64,000 nt of DNA from the NCBI GenBank assembly GCA_001920415.1, contig MNJR01000064.1, positions 1 through 64,000 of the forward strand, in the 5' to 3' direction. Positions 53,002-59,717 of the stretch are shown here, one piece after another. The position numbers and the translations under genes were made by a program. The notes under the pieces were generated by a model that was not told the DNA's origin, searched no databases, and worked only from the letters and a program-made list of their open reading frames with translations. This DNA is from Acidobacteria bacterium 13_1_20CM_3_53_8 (GTDB lineage Bacteria; Acidobacteriota; Blastocatellia; Pyrinomonadales; Pyrinomonadaceae). Every line of letters begins with the position of its first letter. Within the stretch, counting starts at the first letter, position 1.

Positions 53002-53391
53002 ATGGCGAGAGAATTTTCGATGGAGACTTTTTTCAAGGCGCTGGCGGATAGAACTCGTCTGCGGCTGCTTCACCTGATGGGCGACGAAGAGTTGTGCGTC
53101 TGCTTCTTCGTGGAAGTGTTGAAGACGAATCAGCCGAAGATTTCGCGCCACCTGGCGTACCTGCGCAGGGCTGGCGTTGTCTCTGCGCGGCGCGAGGGCA
53201 AGTGGATGCACTATCGCGTGACGGAGCCGCCGCACGAGCACGCCGCACGAATCTTCCGAGAGGTGCGCGTGTGGTTACGGGAAGAGCCTGAGATGCTGCG
53301 CGACCGCGCGCGTCTAGCCAAAGTTTGTTGTGCGCTGCAACCTCCAGTGCAACTCAGAAGCGCGCCAAGACCTGCAAGTTTTTCAGCTTAG
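53002..53391 (+). CDS. arsR: ArsR-family arsenic-responsive repressor
   Basis: 129 residues, winged helix. FFKALADRTRLRLLHLM (10-26) and the recognition helix in KTNQPKISRHLAYLRRAGVV (about 41-60) are typical. As(III)-binding cysteines are C32 and C34 in ELCVC; the third usual Cys at 37 is Val here, but a CC pair lies near the C-terminus (KVCCAL), so an ArsR variant with C-terminal metal ligands is possible. It should repress the operator at 52315. The 53392-53592 gap holds only a palindrome. Confidence 0.9.
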   Translation: MAREFSMETFFKALADRTRLRLLHLMGDEELCVCFFVEVLKTNQPKISRHLAYLRRAGVVSARREGKWMHYRVTEPPHEHAARIFREVRVWLREEPEMLRDRARLAKVCCALQPPVQLRSAPRPASFSA

Positions 53392-53420
53392 AGTTCAATT
53401 CAAGCAATAAACGAGCAATC

Positions 53421-53556
53421 AATTCTTTGCGAGCTTAAGTATTTATCTTTGCGCCTTTGCGAGAACCATCAATTCTCTTGACACTTCAAGATTCATGAAA
53501 GTTGCAGTTTCTCGCAAAGGCGCAAAGGAAAGAGATAAGCTCGCAAAAAGATTTTG
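53421..53556. repeat. Long palindrome, GCGCCTTTGCG family, copy 6
   Basis: TTTGCGAGCTTAA and its complement (outer), GCGCCTTTGCGAGAACC and complement (inner), centre with TTGACACTTCAAGATT. It lies between convergent arsR and the metallophosphoesterase gene. Confidence 0.87.
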
Positions 53557-53592
53557 AGCTTTGGTCAGGGAGCTTTACTCGCGCTCTTAAGC

Positions 53593-54435
53593 TTATTCGG
53601 TTTTGCGTCTTAATTTGAGCACGGCTATCTCTGGCCGTGCACCAAGACGAACGGGCAGGCCTATAGTCCCCGTGCCGCGCGAGACGTAAAGTTGAGTCCC
53701 GTCTCGTTGATATAGCCCGCGAATGTACTTCATCTCTTTGCCGAAGCGGGCGAGCGCACCCAATATGGGCAAGCTCACCTGACCGCCGTGCGTGTGACCG
53801 CTTAAGATTAGTGAAAAGTTTTTCGCTTCGGGAAGATCGAAGACGATGGGCTGATGAGATAGAAGCACTGAAGTTTTTTTCACATCCATTCCATAAGATG
53901 CACGAGGCCAGTCGGCTCCCGCCCATGACCAATCGTCAATGCCAGCGAGTTGCAGCACATCGCCGCCTCGTTTGATTTGCGTGTTCGCGTTGTTGAGTAC
54001 GTTGATCTGTTTTTTTTCAAGAGAGAGCGCCGTCAATCGAGGGTCTGTGTTATGGTCGTGATTGCCCAGCACAGCCCAGACGCCTTCCGGTGCGCTTAAT
54101 GCGCCGAGCGCTTCCGCGCAAGGCTCTATGTAGCGGCGATAAGCTGTAGTGTAATCGCCGGTCAAAGCTATAAGGTCTGGCCTTGTCGCCTGGGCCAACT
54201 CAACAACACGCCGCACCTCTTCAATGCCTACGATACGGCTGTGATGAATATCCGAGACCTGCGTTATGCGAAATCCGTCGAAGCCATCTGGCAGGTCGCG
54301 TATAAAAATGTCCGTCTCCGTCACTTCATAGTCGTGCGGCTCGACCAGGGTCGCGTATGCGGAAGTTGCAGACACGGCCACTAGCGGCGCTGCCACTAAG
54401 CTGCTCAAGAATCGTCTTCGCGTAAAACCAGCCAT
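53593..54435 (-). CDS. Tat-exported metallophosphoesterase
   Basis: 280 residues from the Met of MAGFTRRRF, which places a twin-arginine signal (TRRRFLSSLVAAP, about 4-16) at the N-terminus. The longer start would add 13 residues. Calcineurin-like motifs: SDIHHS (about 60-65), GDYTTAYRR, GNHDH (about 123-127), and GHTHGGQV (about 214-221), all five metal-binding blocks. Phosphodiesterase or lipid-A/UDP-sugar hydrolase-like activity, periplasmic. Divergent from the tRNA gene. Confidence 0.88.
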   Translation of the reverse strand: MAGFTRRRFLSSLVAAPLVAVSATSAYATLVEPHDYEVTETDIFIRDLPDGFDGFRITQVSDIHHSRIVGIEEVRRVVELAQATRPDLIALTGDYTTAYRRYIEPCAEALGALSAPEGVWAVLGNHDHNTDPRLTALSLEKKQINVLNNANTQIKRGGDVLQLAGIDDWSWAGADWPRASYGMDVKKTSVLLSHQPIVFDLPEAKNFSLILSGHTHGGQVSLPILGALARFGKEMKYIRGLYQRDGTQLYVSRGTGTIGLPVRLGARPEIAVLKLRRKTE

Positions 54436-54512
54436 CACGGAAGAAGATTGTAACACTGGTTCAAGCCTTGACAATCTCTACTCAGCAGTTAGAATAATTT
54501 CCGGTCTTTAGG

Positions 54513-54603
54513 GGAGATGTGGCCGAGTGGCTGAAGGCGGCGGTTTGCTAAACCGTTAAGGGTCAAAAGCCCTTCACAGGTTCGAATCCTGTCATCTCCG
54601 CCA
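54513..54603 (+). tRNA. tRNA-Ser (GCT anticodon)
   Basis: Acceptor GGAGATG (54513-54519) pairs with CATCTCC (54593-54599), discriminator G, and an encoded CCA (54601-54603). The anticodon stem GCGGT/ACCGT holds loop TTGCTAA with anticodon GCT, so it reads AGC/AGT codons. Long variable arm (AAGGGTCAAAAGCCCTT) as required for tRNA-Ser; T-loop TTCGAATC is canonical. Confidence 0.95.
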
Positions 54604-54624
54604 TAATTTTTCTGAAAAAAGCGA

Positions 54625-54672
54625 ACGGGCTGCTTGATTCAAGCCGAAGAGATCAGGTAGCCCGTCTCTCTT
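54625..54672 (+). terminator. Hairpin downstream of tRNA-Ser
   Basis: ACGGGCT (54625-54631) pairs with AGCCCGT (54659-54665), followed by CTCTCTTTA. A modest terminator for the tRNA transcript. Confidence 0.55.
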
Positions 54673-54771
54673 TACGCGTGCGCCGGTCACGCTTCGCGGC
54701 CTTGCGCGTCCGAGCCAAAAGCGTCTAAAACATTCCGGTCTCGAATTCTCCTCAAAAAACAGATGTAAGAA

Positions 54772-54880
54772 AAGTCTGGAGTCTGAGGTCAAAAGCAAAT
54801 GGCTGGTAGCTGACAGCTATTAGCTATCAGCTCCTTATCTTCTGACTCCAGACTCTAGACTCCAGACTCCAGACTTTCTA
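54772..54880. repeat. GTCTGGA heptamer palindrome with TAGCTGACAGCTATTAGC core
   Basis: GTCTGGA units face tandem GACTCCA units at the other end; the centre holds AGCTGACAGCTATTAGCT and its self-complement. Occupies the gap upstream of the DUF421 gene. Confidence 0.8.
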
Positions 54881-54936
54881 CTATCATCTGACATCCAGTA
54901 TCCGCTTTTTCAATACGCCGTAAGGAGAAACACGAA

Positions 54937-55533
54937 ATGTTTCCTGTGCTATGGAGTAATCAGACGTTGCCGGACATGTTCAACCTCGCGCTGCCCATCG
55001 CCGAAAAGATGCTGCGCCCAGCTATCGTCTACGTTTTTTTGGTCGTTGTGCTCAGAATATTCGGCAAGCGCGAGTTGGCACAACTGAACCCGTTCGATCT
55101 GGTGGTGCTGTTGTCGCTATCGAACACAGTGCAGAACGCAATCATTGGCGACGACAACTCTGTGACGGGCGGTATGCTCGGCGCGTTCACGCTGCTACTT
55201 ATCAACTACCTTGTGGTACGCTTCCTCTTCAAGCACCGCCGCCTTGACCAATTCGTCGAAGGCAAGCCGACGACTTTGATAGAGAACGGGCGCTTGCGCA
55301 AGAAGGCATTGGCGAAGGAGCTTTTGACCGAGTCGGAGCTATTGACGGTCGCGCACCGGCAGGGCTTTACGAGCACAAAAGACGTGGAGCTTTGCGTGCT
55401 CGAACCCGGCGGCACGTTCTTCCTGCAAGGCAAACAGCCGCCCCTCGCCGAGCAGCGCCACAAAGAACTATCTGAGAAATTGGACGAACTAGCTCGCATG
55501 ATCGCAGAGATAAAGAAGGAGAAAAGCGGGTAA
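54937..55533 (+). CDS. DUF421 (YetF-like) membrane protein
   Basis: 198 residues. Three membrane helices (about 27-45, 52-70, 78-98), then the C-terminal cytoplasmic DUF421 domain: LRIFGKRELAQLNPFDLVVLL (about 39-59) is the signature. Further TTLIENGRLRKKALAKELLT (about 112-131). Function unknown; some homologues affect stress and membrane properties. AAGGAG sits about 9 nt before the ATG. Its TAA stop lies inside a heptamer repeat. Confidence 0.9.
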   Translation: MFPVLWSNQTLPDMFNLALPIAEKMLRPAIVYVFLVVVLRIFGKRELAQLNPFDLVVLLSLSNTVQNAIIGDDNSVTGGMLGAFTLLLINYLVVRFLFKHRRLDQFVEGKPTTLIENGRLRKKALAKELLTESELLTVAHRQGFTSTKDVELCVLEPGGTFFLQGKQPPLAEQRHKELSEKLDELARMIAEIKKEKSG

Positions 55534-55604
55534 ATGGTAAATGGTGAATGGTAAATAGAAGACTGCTTTTCACTATTTACCATTCACCATTTACCATTTA
55601 CCTT
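55532..55604. repeat. Heptamer palindrome, AAATGGT/ATTTACC family, copy 2
   Basis: AAATGGT AAATGGTG AATGGT AAATAG, spacer, then ATTTACC units reversed. Nearly the same as the copy at 22386. It ends 10 nt before the gltX ATG and includes the DUF421 stop codon. Confidence 0.88.
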
Positions 55605-55614
55605 CTCATCACTT

Positions 55615-57108
55615 ATGTCTGTCCGCGTTCGTTTCGCACCATCGCCGACGGGTTATCTGCATATTGGGGCTGCGCGCTCGGCGCTTTTCAACTGGCTATA
55701 TGCGCGCCACATGGGCGGCAAGTTTCTGCTTCGGATTGAAGACACAGACTTGCAGCGCTCAACCGATGAATCAACGCGCTCGATTCTTGAAGGGCTTGCG
55801 TGGCTCGGTCTGGATTACGACGAGGAGTTGGTCTTTCAGTCGGACAATGCGCCGAAGCATAGAGCGGCAGCGTTGCGTCTTATTGAAGAAGGAAGGGCTT
55901 ACAGGGATTTCACGCCAAAGGCCGAGCGCACGGACTCGAACATCAAGCAGGAGATTGCCGAGCGTGCGCGCGCACACTCCGCGACAGGCTTTGATCATCG
56001 CAGCAATCCTTTTCGTGATCTATCGAAAGAGGAATCCGACCGCCGCGCCGCAGCGGGCGAACCTTTCGCTGTTCGTTTGAAAGTTCCGCGTGAAGGCTCA
56101 TCTAGATTCACGGACGCCGTTTATGGCGAACAGGAGCGCGACTTTTCAGAGATTGAAGATTTGGTGCTGCTGCGGTCTGATAGTCACCCACTCTACAATC
56201 TATCGGTTGTGCTTGACGACATAGAGATGGGCATCACGGATGTGATTCGCGGGCAAGACCACCTGACCAACACGCACAAGCAGGTTCTGATTTATGATGC
56301 TTTGGGCGCGCGCGTGCCACGCTTTGCTCATCTTCCGCTCATACTCGCGCCGAACAAAGCTAAGCTCTCGAAACGAAAGCACGGCGAGGTCGTTAGTCTC
56401 ACAACTTACCGCGACCGTGGATTCGTGCCCGCAGCTTTCAGAAATTTTCTGGCTCTACTGGGCTGGTCGCCGCCCGAAGGCAAAGAAATAATGACGAAGG
56501 AAGAGATGATCGAAAACTTTTCGTTAGAAGCGATAGGCCGCGCCAACGCCGTCTTCAACTTCAGCGAAACAGACCCGCGACAATGGACTGACGCGAAAGC
56601 CATCTGGATGAACGCGGAGTACATTCGCACTATGCCCATGCAGGATTTGCTGCCAATGGTTCGCGCAGAGTTGGAATCTAGCAAGCTCTGGCGAGATGAG
56701 TATGCGGATGAGAAGCAAGCGTGGTTCGAGAAAACAGTTGACCTGATTCGCCAGCGCTTCTTCACGCTCAAAGATTTTTCGGGACAGGGGCGCGCATACT
56801 TCGCTGACGATTTCGAGATGGACGAAGCGGCTGTGAAGAAGAATTTGAAGAAGGAGCCGCGATTGAAAGAGCTTCTGCCTGCTCTGGCTGAACGCATGGA
56901 AAAGGTAGAGCCTTTCACGGTCGAGACCAGCGAGGCTGCGCTCAGAGATTTTGCGGAAAGTACGGGCGTCAAAGCCGGGCTATTAATCAACGCCGCGCGC
57001 ACGGCTCTCACAGGCCAATCGGTCGGCCCGTCAATGTTCGATGTGTTCGCAGCCATAGGGCGCGAGCGATCAGCCCAACGATTACGACGCGCCGCAGAGA
57101 TTATATAA
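55615..57108 (+). CDS. gltX: Glutamyl-tRNA synthetase
   Basis: 497 residues, class I synthetase that charges tRNA-Glu (and tRNA-Gln in organisms using the indirect route). HIGH-type motif: FAPSPTGYLHIGAARSALFN (about 6-25). KMSKS-type motif: KLSKRKHGEV (about 245-254). Anticodon-binding helices are complete to the C-terminus. Single gene between two heptamer-palindrome regions. The start MSVRVRFAPSPTG is the usual family start. Confidence 0.96.
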   Translation: MSVRVRFAPSPTGYLHIGAARSALFNWLYARHMGGKFLLRIEDTDLQRSTDESTRSILEGLAWLGLDYDEELVFQSDNAPKHRAAALRLIEEGRAYRDFTPKAERTDSNIKQEIAERARAHSATGFDHRSNPFRDLSKEESDRRAAAGEPFAVRLKVPREGSSRFTDAVYGEQERDFSEIEDLVLLRSDSHPLYNLSVVLDDIEMGITDVIRGQDHLTNTHKQVLIYDALGARVPRFAHLPLILAPNKAKLSKRKHGEVVSLTTYRDRGFVPAAFRNFLALLGWSPPEGKEIMTKEEMIENFSLEAIGRANAVFNFSETDPRQWTDAKAIWMNAEYIRTMPMQDLLPMVRAELESSKLWRDEYADEKQAWFEKTVDLIRQRFFTLKDFSGQGRAYFADDFEMDEAAVKKNLKKEPRLKELLPALAERMEKVEPFTVETSEAALRDFAESTGVKAGLLINAARTALTGQSVGPSMFDVFAAIGRERSAQRLRRAAEII

Positions 57109-57110
57109 AG

Positions 57111-57266
57111 CAGTGACGAGTGACAAGTGACAAGCAAGAAAGAATTTTTAATCTTTAATTTAAATTTTCAGTTTATAGAGATAAGCTGATTGCTTTCTCT
57201 TATTAATCTGAATAAAAAATTAAAAGTATTTCCTGCTCGTCACTTGTCACTTGTCACTCGTCACTG
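57111..57266. repeat. Heptamer palindrome, AGTGACA family, copy 2
   Basis: AGTGACG AGTGACA AGTGACA on the left, TCACTTG repeated on the right, around an AT-rich spacer. Follows the gltX stop. Confidence 0.87.
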
Positions 57267-57283
57267 CTCTTAGGAGGTTATTA

Positions 57284-57949
57284 ATGCTGAAAAGATTTCT
57301 CTTCATCATAGTGCTATTTCTCGTGTCAGCATCGCTGTGCATGGCGCAAACTGAGAATGCAAACGTGACGACTACGCGCCAGCGCACGACCACAACGAGA
57401 CGCGCCGGACAGAACACCGTAGCGCAGCCGACGCAACAACCCGCCCAAACGCACGCGCGCACGTCATCAACCAACCAGAGCAATGCGGGCGCTAGCGACC
57501 CAACGTCGCGCGGCGTGCTCGCAGCATTCAACGCGCTGCTCGAAGGCATTCGTCATAGTGATGTCAACGCGGTGGCGAACGCTTACTGGAACTCGCCGCA
57601 ATTGATACTCTTTAACAACAACGGCTCGGTCACGCGCGGATGGGAAACCATGCGCGCCAATCGAGCAAGTTCTTATCCGAACATTCATGACGTTAAATTG
57701 GACGTGCGCGATCTGCGCGTGACTATGCTGGGGCGCGACGGCGCGCTCGTCACCTGTCTCTGGACGCAAACGCAAACCGCTAACGGCCAATCCGAGACCG
57801 CTTCGGGTCGCATGACGCTCGTCTTCAAGCGCATAGGCAACTCTTGGAAAGCCGTTCACCTGCACACCTCGCCCGACAAGCCCAGTCAATCGAACGTGCT
57901 CCCTTCAGAGCGTACAACTCAACCGAACACTCCGCAGCAACCTGATTAA
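57284..57949 (+). CDS. Secreted NTF2-like (DUF4440-type) protein with Thr/Gln-rich linker
   Basis: 221 residues from the ATG behind an excellent ribosome binding site (TAGGAGG, 6 nt). Signal peptide about 1-19, then a low-complexity Thr/Arg/Gln linker (about 22-75) and a DUF4440/SnoaL-like domain (about 80-195) with LLEGIRHSDVNAVANAYWNS. Ends in a Ser/Thr/Pro tail. Small-ligand or hydrolase function unknown. A strong terminator follows. Confidence 0.8.
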   Translation: MLKRFLFIIVLFLVSASLCMAQTENANVTTTRQRTTTTRRAGQNTVAQPTQQPAQTHARTSSTNQSNAGASDPTSRGVLAAFNALLEGIRHSDVNAVANAYWNSPQLILFNNNGSVTRGWETMRANRASSYPNIHDVKLDVRDLRVTMLGRDGALVTCLWTQTQTANGQSETASGRMTLVFKRIGNSWKAVHLHTSPDKPSQSNVLPSERTTQPNTPQQPD

Positions 57950-57977
57950 AGAAGAGAGCAAAACCTTTTCTCAGATG

Positions 57978-58030
57978 AGAATAGAAAAGCCTGCTTGAAG
58001 AAGATCGGTCAAGCAGGCTTTTTCTATTCT
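57978..58030. terminator. Strong bidirectional terminator
   Basis: 14-bp perfect stem AAAAGCCTGCTTGA / TCAAGCAGGCTTTT (57985-57998/58009-58022) that extends outward into AGAATAG/CTATTCT. It should end the plus-strand gene and act in the other direction too. Confidence 0.85.
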
Positions 58031-58045
58031 TAAGATACTGTCACT

Positions 58046-58093
58046 TGAAAAGAGAAGAACCGCTCACACGAACGTTCGTGCGTGAGCGGTTCT
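58046..58093 (-). terminator. Intrinsic terminator of the candidate small RNA
   Basis: 12-bp stem AGAACCGCTCAC / GTGAGCGGTTCT (58056-58067 and 58082-58093) with a further self-complementary centre ACGAACGTTCGT, followed on the minus strand by TTCTCTTTTC. Confidence 0.8.
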
Positions 58094-58281
58094 CCGGTGA
58101 ACTGTTGGGATTGACCTTGTAGCTGCTCTGTGCGGCCTACATTGGAAGGAGGCGCTACACAGTGAACCTACTCGGAAAGACAATCCGAACAATCTCGAAT
58201 TATCTGAAGTAGGCTAGGTCTCAGCCACCTCACTGTGATTAAAACTCATATATTTTTGGATCACCTCCTTTCCAGTGTTAC
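58046..58281 (-). ncRNA. Candidate rod-shaped small RNA
   Basis: A transcript of about 235 nt from a near-consensus promoter, with no long reading frame and a terminator at its end. The predicted fold is one long rod: P1 pairs 58262-58278 with 58139-58154 (16 bp, one bulge); P2 CACAGTGA/TCACTGTG (58230-58237 with 58158-58165); P3 CCTACTT/GAGTAGG (58207-58213 with 58167-58173); P4 AATTCGA/TCGGATT. A 24-nt one-sided internal loop separates P1 and P2. P1's 5' strand contains GGAAAGGAGGTGATCC, complementary to the 16S 3' tail; it is paired in the fold. An 11-codon frame from 58249 (MSFNHSEVAET) is possible, so a tiny peptide cannot be excluded. Confidence 0.65.
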
Positions 58282-58286
58282 TTTAG

Positions 58287-58315
58287 ATAATAAATGACAA
58301 TCGGTTGTGCGTCAA
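58287..58315 (-). promoter_or_regulatory. Sigma70-type promoter of the rod RNA
   Basis: Read on the minus strand: -35 TTGACG (58315-58310), 17-bp spacer, -10 TATTAT (58292-58287). Each box has one mismatch. The -35 box overlaps the hutI stop codon TGA, so the promoter lies at the exact end of that gene. Confidence 0.75.
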
Positions 58316-59583
58316 GAACTTATTTTGCCCTGAAATGTTGTGCCACGTCGGAAAGATAAACGCCCTCCAACGTAAACAGCTTCCGCGTGCTCAAGGCCGA
58401 AGAAGTAGCCTATCTCTCTGAAATCATCGCAATCGTGAATGACGAAATCCGCACGCTTCCCTGCTTCCAATGAGCCTATCTGGTCGCCTAGATTGAGACT
58501 GTAAGCGGCGTTGATTGTGGCGGCTGTGATTGCTTCGGCGGGCATCATCTTCATCTGTGTAGAGGCGAGCGAGAGAACCATTTGCATGGAAGTGGTTGGA
58601 GACGAGCCGGGATTGAAATCTGTAGCAAGCACTACAGCAAGCCCCGCATCAATCATCTCGCGCGCCGCCGGGTAACGATTTAGTCCCAGAGCATAGACGG
58701 AAGCAGGAAGAAGCACGGGCTGAACGCCAGCACTTTTAAGCGCGGCGATGCCTTTCGCGTCTGTGTGTTCAAGATGATCTGCGGTCGTCGAGCCGAGTTC
58801 CGCTGCGAGTTGTGCGCCGCCCGAAAGAGAGAGTTGATCAGCGTGAAGGCGAAGCCCCATTCCATGACAGCGCGCGGCTGATAGTATGCGCCAAGCTTCA
58901 TCTGTGGTGAAAACTTTTTCTTCGCAGAACACATCGCAGTATTCCGCAAGATGCTCCCCGGCAACGGCGGGCAGCATCTCTTCTATTATGAGCGCGACAT
59001 ATTGCTCGCGCCGCGCGCTGTACTCTTCAGGCACATCGTGAGCGCCCAAAAATGTAGGCACAAACCCGAGCGCTGTTTCCTCATTCAACTTTTTAATCGC
59101 CCGCAGGATTTTCAACTCATCTTCGAGCGAAAGGCCGTAGCCGGATTTCGCCTCAACGGTCGTCGTGCCGCCGCGCAGAAACCATTCGCTATATTTTTTC
59201 CCAGCCTCAACCAATTCATTCAATGCAGCGCCGCGCGTGCGCCTCACAGTTGATTTAATTCCGCCGCCACGCGCAGCTATCTCTTGATAAGTCGCGCCGC
59301 TCGCTCGCATCTCGTATTCGTCCGCACGCGTTCCAGCGAAGACCATGTGCGTGTGCGCGTCAACAAAGCCGGGCATCACGACTCGTTTGCGCGCGTCCAG
59401 AACTTCGCAGTCCTGTTCAATCAGGGCTTCTATCTCGCTTCGCTTACCTACGCGAACTATGCGACCGTCGCGCACGATCATCGCGCCGTCCTCAATTATC
59501 GAAAGCTCGCGCATCTCCCCAAAACGGCGCGGACGCGCTTCCCCTTTGAGCGTTACAAGTTGTGAGCAGCCGACGACGAACAT
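58312..59583 (-). CDS. hutI: Imidazolonepropionase
   Basis: 423 residues. Amidohydrolase-fold enzyme of histidine breakdown (4-imidazolone-5-propionate to N-formimino-glutamate). Metal ligand HTHMVF (about 77-82) lies after GFVDA. Signature of the family: [20 protein letters not shown] (about 150-169), [13 protein letters not shown] (about 246-258), and DFNPGSSPT (about 322-330). No hutU, hutH or hutG is seen in the window. Its stop codon overlaps the promoter of the rod RNA. Start is the first ATG of the [12 protein letters not shown] strand. Confidence 0.94.
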   Translation of the reverse strand: MFVVGCSQLVTLKGEARPRRFGEMRELSIIEDGAMIVRDGRIVRVGKRSEIEALIEQDCEVLDARKRVVMPGFVDAHTHMVFAGTRADEYEMRASGATYQEIAARGGGIKSTVRRTRGAALNELVEAGKKYSEWFLRGGTTTVEAKSGYGLSLEDELKILRAIKKLNEETALGFVPTFLGAHDVPEEYSARREQYVALIIEEMLPAVAGEHLAEYCDVFCEEKVFTTDEAWRILSAARCHGMGLRLHADQLSLSGGAQLAAELGSTTADHLEHTDAKGIAALKSAGVQPVLLPASVYALGLNRYPAAREMIDAGLAVVLATDFNPGSSPTTSMQMVLSLASTQMKMMPAEAITAATINAAYSLNLGDQIGSLEAGKRADFVIHDCDDFREIGYFFGLEHAEAVYVGGRLSFRRGTTFQGKISS

Positions 59584-59586
59584 AAA

Positions 59587-59705
59587 GAGTCTGGAGTCAG
59601 ACTGGATTTGCGATTTTGGATTTGCGATTTTCGATTGGATAAGAAACGAGCTTTAATTCTTTTGTCCTCTTCCAATCGAAAATCCAAAATCGCAAATCGA
59701 AAATT
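59587..59705. repeat. Heptamer palindrome, TTTTAGA/TTTTGGA family, copy 5
   Basis: GTCTGGA, then GATTTGCGATTTTGGATTTG type units face the complementary arm, about 50 bp apart. It lies upstream of hutI. Confidence 0.85.
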
Positions 59706-59717
59706 CTTCTGGCTGTT

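Noticed and set aside
58251-58273. Fragment of 16S rRNA 3' end (TTGGATCACCTCCTTTC)
   Set aside because: Only the last 17 nt match a 16S tail; the preceding conserved helix sequence is absent. It is better explained as the minus-strand SD-like segment of the rod RNA.
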